DNA from: Crocinitomicaceae bacterium
Lineage (GTDB): Bacteria > Bacteroidota > Bacteroidia > Flavobacteriales_D > Crocinitomicaceae
NCBI GenBank assembly: GCA_030833265.1
Contig: JAURHO010000021.1
Coordinates: 1-16,820, forward strand
DNA: 16,820 nt
Direction: 5' to 3'
Under the pieces are notes generated by a model. The model did no database searches. It was not told the origin of the DNA and saw only the letters and a list, made by a program, of their open reading frames with translations. The position numbers were made by a program, and so were the translations under genes. The first letter of the stretch is position 1; every line of letters begins with the position of its first letter. Below, piece by piece: positions 1 to 8,566 of this stretch.

Positions 1-1347
1 CGGGCTTCCGTCAGGATTAATAGCATAGTCTGCATTTCCGTGATCGGCAATAACCAAAAATTCATAGCCAAGTTCTTGGCCACAACGCACTACTTTTTCC
101 AATTGTTGATCAACGGTTTCAACGGCTTTCATTATTGCCGAAAAGACACCTGTGTGCCCAACCATGTCGGGGTTGGCAAAGTTCAGACAAATAAAATCGG
201 GCTGAGCTTTTTGCATGTGCTCGGTTATGGCAACACCAACTTCTTGCGCACTCATTTCTGGCTGCAAGTCATAGGTGGCAACTTTGGGAGAGGCGATTAA
301 AATGCGGTCTTCTCCGGTAAAAGTTTCCTCACGGCCGCCGCTAAAAAAGAAAGTTACGTGCGGATACTTCTCAGTTCCGGCAATGCGCACTTGGGTTTTG
401 CCTGCTTTAGAAACCACTTCTCCGAGTGTCATTTCTAGGTTGTCTTTGTCGAAGATGACCTTTACATTTTTGAAACTTGCGTCGTAGTTGGTCATGGTAC
501 AAAAATGCAACGCTAACGGATGCATGTTGTACTCATGAAACGATTCTTGGGTTAATGCCGTTGTGAGCTCTCTGGGTCTGTCAGTCCGAAAATTAAAAAA
601 GATGACTGCGTCACCGGCTGTAATTTTTCCACTATCATCAATAAGTTGCGGCAAAATAAACTCGTCGGTTACCCCTTCTGAATAAGCCGCGCGAAGTGCT
701 GCAGTGGCACTTTCAACTTGTTGACCCTCACCATTGACCATTAAGTGATAGGCCTTCGCTACGCGTTCCCAACGTTTGTCGCGGTCCATGGCGTAGTAGC
801 GCCCAATGAGTGTGGCAATTTTACCGTTTTGAGTACTGAGGTGCTGCTCGAGTTTTTCAAGACATCCTAAGCCACTTTTTGGGTCGCAATCGCGGCCATC
901 CGTAATGGCATGAACAAAATAGTTGTCAAGCCCGAAATCTTGTGCCATGTCCAAGAGCGCATGCAGGTGTGCTTGGCTGCTATGAACACCACCTTCGGAA
1001 ACAAGTCCTATAAAATGGACTTTTTTACTGTTAGTTTTAGCATATTGGAAAGCTTCAAGAATGCTTTTGTTTTGCTGAAACTCGCCATCTCGGATACTTT
1101 TATTAATTCGGGTAAGTTCTTGATAAACAATTCGGCCCGCACCAATATTGAGGTGCCCCACTTCCGAATTCCCCATCTGGCCATCTGGCAAACCCACATC
1201 TTCTCCAAAGGTGCGTAGCGTCGCATTTGGATAGTTTGCCAAAAGGCTGTCCATGAATGGTGTGTTTGCTTGAAAAATGGCATCTGAGGGGCCGTGGTCA
1301 CCTAAACCCCAGCCATCGAGAATGATGAGTCCGAATTTTTTATTCAT
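1..1347 (-). CDS. gpmI: 2,3-bisphosphoglycerate-independent phosphoglycerate mutase, partial (3' end outside window)
   Basis: Glycolytic enzyme interconverting 3- and 2-phosphoglycerate in the cytosol with two divalent metal ions (Mn2+ in well-studied members). The reading frame is open from the ATG at 1347 to the left edge, giving 449 residues; full-length members have about 510, so roughly 60 C-terminal residues are missing. It begins MNKKFGLIILDGWG, with D11 as a metal ligand. The catalytic serine S61 sits in MGNSEVGHLNIGAGR. Further family motifs are SEGGVHS, ITDGRD and FRTDR (substrate arginines), NPDMVGH (D394, H398) and ADHGNAD (D435, H436) close to the cut. The last metal-binding histidine of the family would lie outside the window. 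The ATG overlaps the last 8 bp of the upstream histidine kinase gene, which suggests translational coupling. It is the last visible gene of a four-gene minus-strand cluster. Identification is very secure. Confidence 0.97.
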   Translation of the reverse strand, partial: MNKKFGLIILDGWGLGDHGPSDAIFQANTPFMDSLLANYPNATLRTFGEDVGLPDGQMGNSEVGHLNIGAGRIVYQELTRINKSIRDGEFQQNKSILEAFQYAKTNSKKVHFIGLVSEGGVHSSQAHLHALLDMAQDFGLDNYFVHAITDGRDCDPKSGLGCLEKLEQHLSTQNGKIATLIGRYYAMDRDKRWERVAKAYHLMVNGEGQQVESATAALRAAYSEGVTDEFILPQLIDDSGKITAGDAVIFFNFRTDRPRELTTALTQESFHEYNMHPLALHFCTMTNYDASFKNVKVIFDKDNLEMTLGEVVSKAGKTQVRIAGTEKYPHVTFFFSGGREETFTGEDRILIASPKVATYDLQPEMSAQEVGVAITEHMQKAQPDFICLNFANPDMVGHTGVFSAIMKAVETVDQQLEKVVRCGQELGYEFLVIADHGNADYAINPDGSP

Positions 1348-2242
1348 AAGGCAAAATTACCTCAAAAACACATCCCTTCGGATGATTTTCTTGGCAACGT
1401 ACCTGCCCATTGTGTAAATGCACCAATTCGGCCACTAAATAAAGCCCAAGGCCGCTTCCTGAAGCCTTGCGCGTATCTTCATTTCCAATTCTGTAGAACT
1501 TCTCAAAAATATGTGTCCTTTCGTTTGCGGCAATACCTGGACCTTCATCACTAATTGTTAGGGTGATGAAACGATCTAGTGGAACGGCTTTGATGGCAAT
1601 TTGTTGGGTATCGCCACCGTATTTGATGGCATTTTCTAGGAGGTTCACCAAAATGGTTTCTAACATATTTGGATCGGCCTTGAGTTGCAGCCCTTCAGGT
1701 ATTTCTATTTTGAACTTTAGACTTTTGAAGCGCTTCTGATAGCGTTCTGTGAGTGGTGTACAAAAGGTGGAAAGCGCGATGTTTTCTTTATTGAGTTCGA
1801 ATGCTTTGTTTTCTGCCCTTGACGTATTTAAGATATTCTCAATGAGTTGAACTAGCCGCTCATTTTCACTGAGTGCGCCATCAATAATGCTGTCCTTTTT
1901 TTCTTGGGAAAGGTTGTGTTTTTGCAATGTTTGCAAATATAATTTGAGCGCTGCCAGTGGTGTTTTGAGTTCATGCGTTACTGTGAGCAAAAAGTTATTT
2001 TGTCGCTTTTGTAATTCAAACTCTTTGGCAATGCCTTTGCGAATGCGAAAAATTCCAAAAATCAGGATGAATAAAAAAACCGCACCTTCACCAAAAACCA
2101 TCCCGATACGTTTGGCTAATTGGGCGTCCTCTTGTGGTATGTATGCACTGAGTTCAATGAGGTGATAGCCCCACCAAGCAAATTGCAAGACAACATATGC
2201 CCCCAAGAAGTACAGCCAAAAAGTGGGTCTAGGTTTTCTCAC
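1340..2242 (-). CDS. Sensor histidine kinase with two membrane helices and no sensor domain
   Basis: A 300-residue membrane histidine kinase that should autophosphorylate and pass phosphate to a response regulator. Two hydrophobic helices (about residues 8-29 and 47-67) flank a loop of under 20 residues, so there is no periplasmic sensor domain, as in intramembrane-sensing kinases. The HisKA domain has the H-box THELKTPL with H90 as the phosphoacceptor. The ATPase domain shows the N-box around N204 (LLENAIKYGG), the G1 box DEGPGIA (232-238), the F-box IFEKFYRI (245-252) and the G2 box GSGLGLYLV (262-270). All catalytic motifs are intact. The chosen start is a GTG, since no ATG lies between the upstream stop and the first helix; it begins 8 bp after the antiporter gene. 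No response regulator gene is visible nearby, so its partner is unknown. Its signal may relate to the membrane or ion state, but that is inference from context only. Confidence 0.92.
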   Translation of the reverse strand: MRKPRPTFWLYFLGAYVVLQFAWWGYHLIELSAYIPQEDAQLAKRIGMVFGEGAVFLFILIFGIFRIRKGIAKEFELQKRQNNFLLTVTHELKTPLAALKLYLQTLQKHNLSQEKKDSIIDGALSENERLVQLIENILNTSRAENKAFELNKENIALSTFCTPLTERYQKRFKSLKFKIEIPEGLQLKADPNMLETILVNLLENAIKYGGDTQQIAIKAVPLDRFITLTISDEGPGIAANERTHIFEKFYRIGNEDTRKASGSGLGLYLVAELVHLHNGQVRCQENHPKGCVFEVILPYE

Positions 2243-2250
2243 AATGGAGC

Positions 2251-4422
2251 CTATTTTTTAGTTTTTTTGAAAATGCTACCCACTTCTCTACCAATTTTTT
2301 GGATGGTTTCAACTCCGACAGCTAATGGTGTGGTGCTGATGTCGTCGTAATTTGAGTAGGAAGGATCTGAATTTATAGTTCCAGGATAAACCAAGAGATA
2401 ATCATTGTTTTCAAATGCAATTTCAACTCCTTGAATTATGGCATCCATCTGTGCGTCGTAAGAAACTGTTCCCTGTCTGCAAGCGGTCATGACAATAAAA
2501 TCCGAGTTCCGCTTTTGATAACTTGGGTAGAAGGCATCAAGTTGGGTCAATTCGTGAAGTAGAATTTCAACTTCCATTTTATTAGCAATTGAAACTTTAT
2601 CAAGTCTTTCAAAAGTAGTTTGGCTGCCAAAGAACAAAATGGGAATATTTAATTCTTTTCCAAAACGCAACACCCGTTCAGACCACAATAAAAACGTAGG
2701 TTCTAGTTCTGATAAAAGTGGTGCCACCAAAATAATTCGCTCATAGGAAACACTAGGTTTGGCCAAGTTTGAGAAAAATACTGTTTTATCACAGGTGGTA
2801 AGAAGGTGATCGCGGTCATCCCCTACTAAACGCTTGATAATATTGAGGTCTTGACTGTCATTGACTAATACAATATCTGCTACAAGTTCTTTGGAAACCC
2901 TTGAAATTCCAGAAGATAAATTATGATCGATAGTGGCAATTGTATTGAGTTTGGCTTCGTGCCCAGAGTAATGCTTCACAATATCCTCCAAAGATTTTCT
3001 CGATTTTCGGATCATCCGTTCTGCATTTTCGTTATCCGGGTAAACACTCACTACGGAAATTGGATTGATCACTTGAGGGTCGGTAATGAGTAACGCAAAA
3101 TCGAGTAGCCGTTCATTTCCTTTGAGTTCATTCATATAGACCATCAAGTGCTTGTTGCGTAGACGCATTTCGTTGTCCTCAAGTTCGCTATTTTCTGATA
3201 GTTTTTGAAGCAATCTTTTTCCTGCACTTTCCGTGACAAATGAAGATGTCATGCATGTAAATAAAATAAGTAGTACCGTACCATTGACGATATTGATACT
3301 AAGTATGCCATTTCCGTCATCATATCCAACCATGATGATGGCTAAGGTTGCAGCGGCATGTGCTGTACTGAGCCCGAAAACTAATTGTCTTTCAAGCCCC
3401 GTGAGTTTAAAAACAAGTTGGGTAGCATAAGCAGCTAACCATTTTGAAAAGATGGCAAATGTTGTTAAAACTCCAGCAATAATTAAGGGCCAGGTTCCTT
3501 GAAAGAAGGCTTTGTAATCGACCACCATCCCCACAAAAATCAAAAAGAAAGGAATAAATAAAGAATTACCTATGAAATCGATGCGATTCATCAGTGTTGA
3601 GTGATGCGGAATCAGCTTATTAAGGACTAATCCGGCCACGAATGCACCTATGATGTGTTCTACGCCAGCAACTTCGGCTAGAAATGCTGCAAAAAATACG
3701 ATTGATAAAACGAAAATATACTGCGAAGTTTTTTCACTGTCGAGTTTACTGAAAAACCAACGAGAAATTCTCGGCACAATGAAAAACATGATCAATGAGA
3801 ACATGGTCAGGGAGGTGAATAATCTCAGCCAAAAGGCAAAGTCTAATTCTCCTTGATTTGCACTAGAAATAATTGCTAAAATAATGAGAACAGCTGTATC
3901 TGTTAAAATGGTCCCGCCGACGGTAATTGCAACTGCACGATGTTTGGTAAGTCCAAATTTACTAATGATAGGATAAGCCACCAGCGTATGTGTGGAAAAC
4001 ATACTCGCTGTGAGCAAAGCGGCAAGCGGCTTCAAATGGAGTACATAAAGACAAAGCGGGTAACCAAGAGCTAGCGGTAAAATGAAAGTAAATATCCCAA
4101 ACCCAAGGCTTTTTTTAAAGTATCTTCTAAATTGTCGAAGATCAAGCTCTAAACCAGCCATGAACATGATGTAGAGCAGACCAATAGTTGCGAACAACTT
4201 GATACTTCCTTCGGCTTCCATGGTTCGGGCTCCAATGAGACCAAGGCCATGTGGCCCAATAAGAACTCCAGAAAGAATGAGCCCAATAATCCCAGGAATT
4301 TTCAATCTCCTGAGCACAATAGGTGAAAGTAAAATAATGAAGAGCAGGATGGAGAATACCAACACCGGATTCTTCAGTGGAAGCTGAAATTCATGAATCA
4401 GGTGTTGGAAAAAATATCTCAT
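2251..4422 (-). CDS. CPA2-family cation/proton antiporter with tandem Usp-like cytosolic tail
   Basis: A 723-residue inner-membrane antiporter of the monovalent cation:proton antiporter 2 family (KefB/NapA-like). Residues about 20-400 hold some 11-13 hydrophobic helices. Family-typical stretches are IPGIIGLILSGVLIGPHGLG (43-62), LLYIMFMAGLELDLRQFRR (82-100), GGTILTDTAVLI (169-180), where D175 is the likely ion-coupling acid, and IIGAFVAGLVLNKLIPHH (257-274). From about 422 to 723 there is a soluble domain that looks like two universal-stress-protein folds in tandem, beginning NKHLMVYMNELKGNERLLDF and again YERIILVAPLLSELEP. There is no TrkA-N Rossmann motif of the kind seen in KefB/KefC. It likely exchanges Na+ or K+ for H+, but the ion cannot be read from sequence. 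The gene starts 4 bp after the DUF2723 gene and ends 8 bp before the histidine kinase gene, so the three are probably co-transcribed. Confidence 0.9.
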   Translation of the reverse strand: MRYFFQHLIHEFQLPLKNPVLVFSILLFIILLSPIVLRRLKIPGIIGLILSGVLIGPHGLGLIGARTMEAEGSIKLFATIGLLYIMFMAGLELDLRQFRRYFKKSLGFGIFTFILPLALGYPLCLYVLHLKPLAALLTASMFSTHTLVAYPIISKFGLTKHRAVAITVGGTILTDTAVLIILAIISSANQGELDFAFWLRLFTSLTMFSLIMFFIVPRISRWFFSKLDSEKTSQYIFVLSIVFFAAFLAEVAGVEHIIGAFVAGLVLNKLIPHHSTLMNRIDFIGNSLFIPFFLIFVGMVVDYKAFFQGTWPLIIAGVLTTFAIFSKWLAAYATQLVFKLTGLERQLVFGLSTAHAAATLAIIMVGYDDGNGILSINIVNGTVLLILFTCMTSSFVTESAGKRLLQKLSENSELEDNEMRLRNKHLMVYMNELKGNERLLDFALLITDPQVINPISVVSVYPDNENAERMIRKSRKSLEDIVKHYSGHEAKLNTIATIDHNLSSGISRVSKELVADIVLVNDSQDLNIIKRLVGDDRDHLLTTCDKTVFFSNLAKPSVSYERIILVAPLLSELEPTFLLWSERVLRFGKELNIPILFFGSQTTFERLDKVSIANKMEVEILLHELTQLDAFYPSYQKRNSDFIVMTACRQGTVSYDAQMDAIIQGVEIAFENNDYLLVYPGTINSDPSYSNYDDISTTPLAVGVETIQKIGREVGSIFKKTKK

Positions 4423-4426
4423 TTTA

Positions 4427-7400
4427 TTACTGCATCATGCCGCCACTTGGCGCTTGTCCGCCACTGAGCACATTGAGGTCAATGTTTTCGGACGGTTGTG
4501 GACTTTGTGGTGCACTGCTCACAATTTTTGGCTTGATGAGGCCATGATGCTCGGCAAGCGCTCCCATGTAAGACTGCAGGTTCCCAAGCATAGTGCCATA
4601 AGGCCCAGCGCTTCCAAAACTATCCGACATTTCGCCGTTTTCAGCCGCCGCTTGATCCAATGAAGTATAGATTTTTGGCAATACTTGTTTGTAGAGCTTT
4701 TGGATCGTAGACTCAAGTGCACTTGTAAATGCACTTTTCGGCACCTTTTGCGCTTTAATTGTAGAACGCATTTTTAACAAGGCATCTGCAACGGCAATGA
4801 GGTCTTCAGCGTTGTCGGTGTCTCCGGCCTTAAGTGCATCGGTATGTTCAAAATAGGCAATAATACTTTTGTAGTTGTCTAGTAGTTTCATGCCCAGCTC
4901 AGCAGCTTTTTTATTGGCACCAAGGGAATAATACAACTGCACATATTCGTGCAAAATACCTGCATTTAGTGGCCTAATGGTTTGTCCCTGATACATGATC
5001 TGGTTGTTCGCCTTATTGATATTCAAGGAATTGAAAATATCTACAGGGTTGATATCACCGTAATCCATGACGGTTTCTTCCGGCATGAGTTCCATAGCAC
5101 GATCGAGTACTTTTATGGCTTCTTTCTTGCGCCCTAAACTATAGAGTTGTTCAGCAAGTAACAAGAAGTTGGCACGGTACTGAATGGTGTGTCTGCGCGC
5201 ATAGTAATCTGTCAAGACAGACGCATCTTTCATGTTGCCATAGATGTAGGTGCTCAGCATGTTTTTTTCCATGGCATTGACATCCATGAGCGCTGGTTCT
5301 TGCTTTAAAGGAGTGAGGGCATAAGCCATCCCAACTTGTTTGATGAAGCCTGCACTCAATAGCGCAATTGCAAACGAAGATCCGCGGTTACTTGAGAAGT
5401 AGATGCCGCGCTCCCAGTTGTTGTTCGCTACAACATCCATCATCATGACTTCTTCTCTTGATAACGCTTGGTCTCTTTCAGGATCAAATTCAAATTCAAT
5501 CTCGTTGCTGATTTTGTTTGCTTTTACCTTCGCGTCAAGCACCCCAGAGTTGACAGCATTTTGACGGTCTACTTTGAGTGCGAAACGCGTTGAAGGGAAG
5601 AAACTGAATTTGTTTTGCTCATCGATGATCATGTTGGCGTCATCGCGGACAAAAGCCATAGCATCAGCGAAATCTACAGTAGCCCAAATGCGTTCAAATT
5701 GATCGAGGAGTTCTTGTAGGTTTTGCCCACTGTTATTTTTGAATTCTACTTGCCCATTGCGTGCACCTTCAAAAAGTTTAAATACATTTTGATACTTTGC
5801 AATGGTTGCATTGATCATGTCTGTAGAGTCTGTGTTGGCAATTTGCATTTTTAGAGCTTCCATTTCTGGGCTTTTTGCCACTACATCTGCAAACAATGCG
5901 CGTGCTTGTTGGTCAAAGTAACCTGCAGCTTGGCGTGCCTCAGCAGGGTTGTGAGCCAAGCGCAATTCAAGTACTTTTTTAATGACTTCTTCAGAAGGAT
6001 TCTGAGAGAACAATTGCAACAAAGGCATGAAGTAAACTTGATCAGTATTTCCGGCATACATCAAAATTTGATCTTCACGGAATTTGATTGGCAACGGATC
6101 AGACTCATAGGTCTTGAGTTTCATTTGATTGGTATACCAGTCTGTGCCCATCAAGGAGAGGTTACAAACCCTGACATCGGTACGTTCGCCTTCAACTTCT
6201 TGGAGGTACCAAAGTGGGAAGGTATCGTTGTCACCGTTGGTGAATAAAATACCATTTTTACCACAAGACTCAAGGTAGTTGTAGGCAAGGTCACGAGCTG
6301 TTGTTTTGCCACTGCGATCGTGGTCATCCCAGCCTTGTGCGCCCATAATTACAGGAACGGCAAGACCCAGCGCAGCCGCAAGAGCTGCACGAGTTTGGGC
6401 GGTAGGCACCACTTTCTTGAGGAAGTCGAAAATAGCGTAAACACCAATGCCAATCCAGAGAGCAAAGAAATAGAAGGAACCAGAGTAGGCGTAGTCGCGC
6501 TCACGTGGCTCGTATGGTTTTTGATTTAAATATACCACAATTGCCAAACCGGTAAACAAGAAGGCAAGCGTTACAATAAAGGCATCTTTTGGCATGCGTC
6601 GGTAATGGAAAACCAAACCAATGAGCGCCAAAATAAGTGGCAAGAAGAAAAACTTGTTGTGCGCTGTATTTTCTGTGGTATAATAAGGCGCATGTTCTTG
6701 GCTACCTAGGCGCGCTTCATCTAGGAAGCTAATCCCGGAAATCCAGTTGCCGTGCATGTTGTCGCCGTGCCCTTGGATATCGTTCTGACGGCCTGCAAAG
6801 TTCCACATGAAGTAACGGATATACATCCAGTTGACTTGGTAACGCATGAAATAAGTGAGGTTTTCACCCATTGTTGGCAAGCGTTTGCCATCGCGGCCAA
6901 GTTCAGTGCTGGCGCCGTCATTTTCGTTGTAGCCAGACCATTTGGCATAAAGCTGTTTGTGCAAACCTGCTGAAGCGCCTTCGCCGTTGTACATTCTTGG
7001 GAAGAAAGTCGTTTGCGAATAAGTTGGCACTGCTCCTTCGCGGATACTTGCGTTACTTTCGTAATATTTCTCTTCAATGCTGTAAGCACCTTTGTTGGCA
7101 CGAATCCAGGCTTCCGCATCGGCTTCTTTGGTAAAGGCCTTCACCTCAACATCGTTTTCAATGACTACAAAGCGGCGGATGTAATAAGCAGAAAGATCCT
7201 TCCAAGCCGAACGGTCTAGAATTTTTGGCCCCTCTTCGGTCATCTCTTCACCGTTTCGGAATGAATTCCAGTAAGGACCAAAAAGGATAGGTGACGAGCC
7301 ATATTGCTCGCGCTTGAGGTAAGAGTGGAGGGTAACAAGGTTTTCAGGGTCGTTTTCGTCAAGTGGCGTGTTGGCATTAGAACGGATGACAATCACGGCA

Positions 7401-8338
7401 AAAGAACCGTAACCGATCAAGAGCATGACAAGCCCCATAGCGGCGTTGTAGAGCATGGTTTTGCTTTTTTTATAAGCATAACGCACCACATACAAACAAG
7501 CTGCAATTAATAAAACAAAGAAGAAGATGGTACCACTGTAAAATGGCAAACCAATACTATTTACAAAAGCTACCTCAAAGTTGGAAGCCATCGCAATACT
7601 TCCCGGAATAACACCTTCTTGGATAAAGCCAAGTGTAAGAATAGAAAGTAAGCCCGTAATGAGTAAGCCCTTGATTGAAACTTGTTCATTGGTGCGGAAA
7701 TAAAGCATGTAGCCAATGGCCGGAACCACCAAGATACCAAGTAAGTGGACCCCAATAGCAAGCCCAAGCAAGAAGAAAATCAAGAGCAACCAACGGTTTG
7801 GACGCAATTCAGTCAGGCGACCGCCTTGTGTGGCTTCTTCCATTTCTTCATCCCATTTGAGAATTGCCCAAAAGATAACTGCCGTAAATAGCGAAGCCAT
7901 GGCATAAACCTCACCTTCAACTGCTGAAAACCAGAAAGAATCAGAAAAAGTATAAGCCAATGCACCTATGCTCGCTGCAGAAAAAATAGCAAACTGGTTA
8001 CCACCGGTGAGTGTTTCACCTTGCTTCAGTACAATCTTTTTGATGAGGAGGGTGAGAGACCAAAACATGAAAAGGATGGTCAAAGAGCTCGAAATAGCCG
8101 AAAGTGCATTGATATAAACCGCAACATTTTCCGGTGCAGCAAAAAATGAAAACAAACGTCCAAGCACCATAAACAAAGGCGCACCTGGCGGGTGACCCAC
8201 CTCTAATTTATAGGCTGCTGTAATGTATTCACCACAGTCCCAAAGACTTGCGGTTGATTCTATGGTCATGAGGTAAACTGCCGAGGCAATTGCAAAAATA
8301 ATCCAGCCAAGGTAAGTGTTCCATTTTGAGTAAGTCAT
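4427..8338 (-). CDS. DUF2723 multi-pass membrane protein, putative protein O-glycosyltransferase
   Basis: A 1303-residue inner-membrane protein of the DUF2723 family, related to eukaryotic TMEM260 and distantly to PMT-type mannosyltransferases; in bacteria a role in O-glycosylation of exported proteins is likely but inferred. The N-terminus has a first helix (10-27), then the family signature SLWDCGEYITAAYKLEVGHP (31-50) followed by PGAPLF; D34 and E37 sit where PMT-like enzymes keep catalytic acids. About a dozen hydrophobic helices are spread over residues 10-680, with a large loop between about 320 and 550. Another family block is NQKPYEPRERDYAYSGSFYF, then NGDNDTFPLWYLQEVEG after the last helix. 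The C-terminal half is soluble; a TPR-like helical stretch (LAEQLYSLGRKKEAIKVLDR) is visible, and the protein ends in a Ser/Pro/Gly-rich tail (ending GGQAPSGGMMQ). It is the first gene of the minus-strand cluster. Domain identity is secure, the reaction is not. Confidence 0.9.
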   Translation of the reverse strand: MTYSKWNTYLGWIIFAIASAVYLMTIESTASLWDCGEYITAAYKLEVGHPPGAPLFMVLGRLFSFFAAPENVAVYINALSAISSSLTILFMFWSLTLLIKKIVLKQGETLTGGNQFAIFSAASIGALAYTFSDSFWFSAVEGEVYAMASLFTAVIFWAILKWDEEMEEATQGGRLTELRPNRWLLLIFFLLGLAIGVHLLGILVVPAIGYMLYFRTNEQVSIKGLLITGLLSILTLGFIQEGVIPGSIAMASNFEVAFVNSIGLPFYSGTIFFFVLLIAACLYVVRYAYKKSKTMLYNAAMGLVMLLIGYGSFAVIVIRSNANTPLDENDPENLVTLHSYLKREQYGSSPILFGPYWNSFRNGEEMTEEGPKILDRSAWKDLSAYYIRRFVVIENDVEVKAFTKEADAEAWIRANKGAYSIEEKYYESNASIREGAVPTYSQTTFFPRMYNGEGASAGLHKQLYAKWSGYNENDGASTELGRDGKRLPTMGENLTYFMRYQVNWMYIRYFMWNFAGRQNDIQGHGDNMHGNWISGISFLDEARLGSQEHAPYYTTENTAHNKFFFLPLILALIGLVFHYRRMPKDAFIVTLAFLFTGLAIVVYLNQKPYEPRERDYAYSGSFYFFALWIGIGVYAIFDFLKKVVPTAQTRAALAAALGLAVPVIMGAQGWDDHDRSGKTTARDLAYNYLESCGKNGILFTNGDNDTFPLWYLQEVEGERTDVRVCNLSLMGTDWYTNQMKLKTYESDPLPIKFREDQILMYAGNTDQVYFMPLLQLFSQNPSEEVIKKVLELRLAHNPAEARQAAGYFDQQARALFADVVAKSPEMEALKMQIANTDSTDMINATIAKYQNVFKLFEGARNGQVEFKNNSGQNLQELLDQFERIWATVDFADAMAFVRDDANMIIDEQNKFSFFPSTRFALKVDRQNAVNSGVLDAKVKANKISNEIEFEFDPERDQALSREEVMMMDVVANNNWERGIYFSSNRGSSFAIALLSAGFIKQVGMAYALTPLKQEPALMDVNAMEKNMLSTYIYGNMKDASVLTDYYARRHTIQYRANFLLLAEQLYSLGRKKEAIKVLDRAMELMPEETVMDYGDINPVDIFNSLNINKANNQIMYQGQTIRPLNAGILHEYVQLYYSLGANKKAAELGMKLLDNYKSIIAYFEHTDALKAGDTDNAEDLIAVADALLKMRSTIKAQKVPKSAFTSALESTIQKLYKQVLPKIYTSLDQAAAENGEMSDSFGSAGPYGTMLGNLQSYMGALAEHHGLIKPKIVSSAPQSPQPSENIDLNVLSGGQAPSGGMMQ

Positions 8339-8507
8339 GAGCTCAGTTTGAAGTGTTTAAGTACTGCGAATTTAACAATAATCACGCTTGCATACATACG
8401 AAGAGAAAATCAGTTTGTTGCCTTTTTGTTAGCCAAAAATGAAAGAATTATTTCTCTTCTTGCTGAGATTAAATTTGTTTTTTAATTGACAAATTCGACT
8501 GAGACTT
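8339..8507. other. Non-coding region between divergent DUF2723 gene and tRNA-Gln
   Basis: AT-rich stretch with no credible reading frame. It must hold the promoter of the minus-strand DUF2723 cluster. The best minus-strand match to the Bacteroidota -7 element is TAAATTCG (8374-8367), about 30 bp before the start codon, but no TTG or TTTG is found at the right distance, so that call is weak. On the plus strand a perfect TAAATTTG occurs at 8470-8477 without a clear -33 element. Confidence 0.4.
8472..8495. repeat. Short AT-rich inverted repeat upstream of the tRNA promoter
   Basis: AATTTGT (8472-8478) and its exact reverse complement ACAAATT (8489-8495) are separated by 10 bases. It ends 12 bp before the -33 element of the tRNA promoter, so it could be an operator or nothing more than AT-rich chance; 7-bp arms of this composition are common by chance. 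Confidence 0.3.
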
Positions 8508-8538
8508 TTTGTTGAAAGAAAAAAACTTCTTAAATTTG
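8508..8538 (+). promoter_or_regulatory. Bacteroidota-type promoter of tRNA-Gln
   Basis: TTTG (8508-8511) and TAAATTTG (8531-8538) with a 19-bp spacer match exactly the -33 TTTG / -7 TANNTTTG consensus known for the primary sigma factor of Bacteroidota. Transcription would start near 8543-8546, about 20 bp before the tRNA, leaving a short leader to be processed. Confidence 0.85.
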
Positions 8539-8566
8539 CACACTCGTTGATTGAAACGAAGTTTAT

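Noticed and set aside
910..1301. Two open frames on opposite strands inside gpmI
   Set aside because: The gpmI frame carries all family motifs without interruption; these frames overlap it out of phase and show no recognisable sequence.
6721..7134. Overlapping frames of about 130 and 87 codons inside the DUF2723 gene
   Set aside because: They lie wholly within an uninterrupted 1303-codon gene with family motifs on both sides and contain no recognisable protein features.
8487..8492. TTGACA resembling a sigma-70 -35 box
   Set aside because: Bacteroidota primary sigma factors do not use TTGACA, no matching TATAAT lies at 17 bp, and a perfect TTTG / TAAATTTG pair explains the tRNA promoter.
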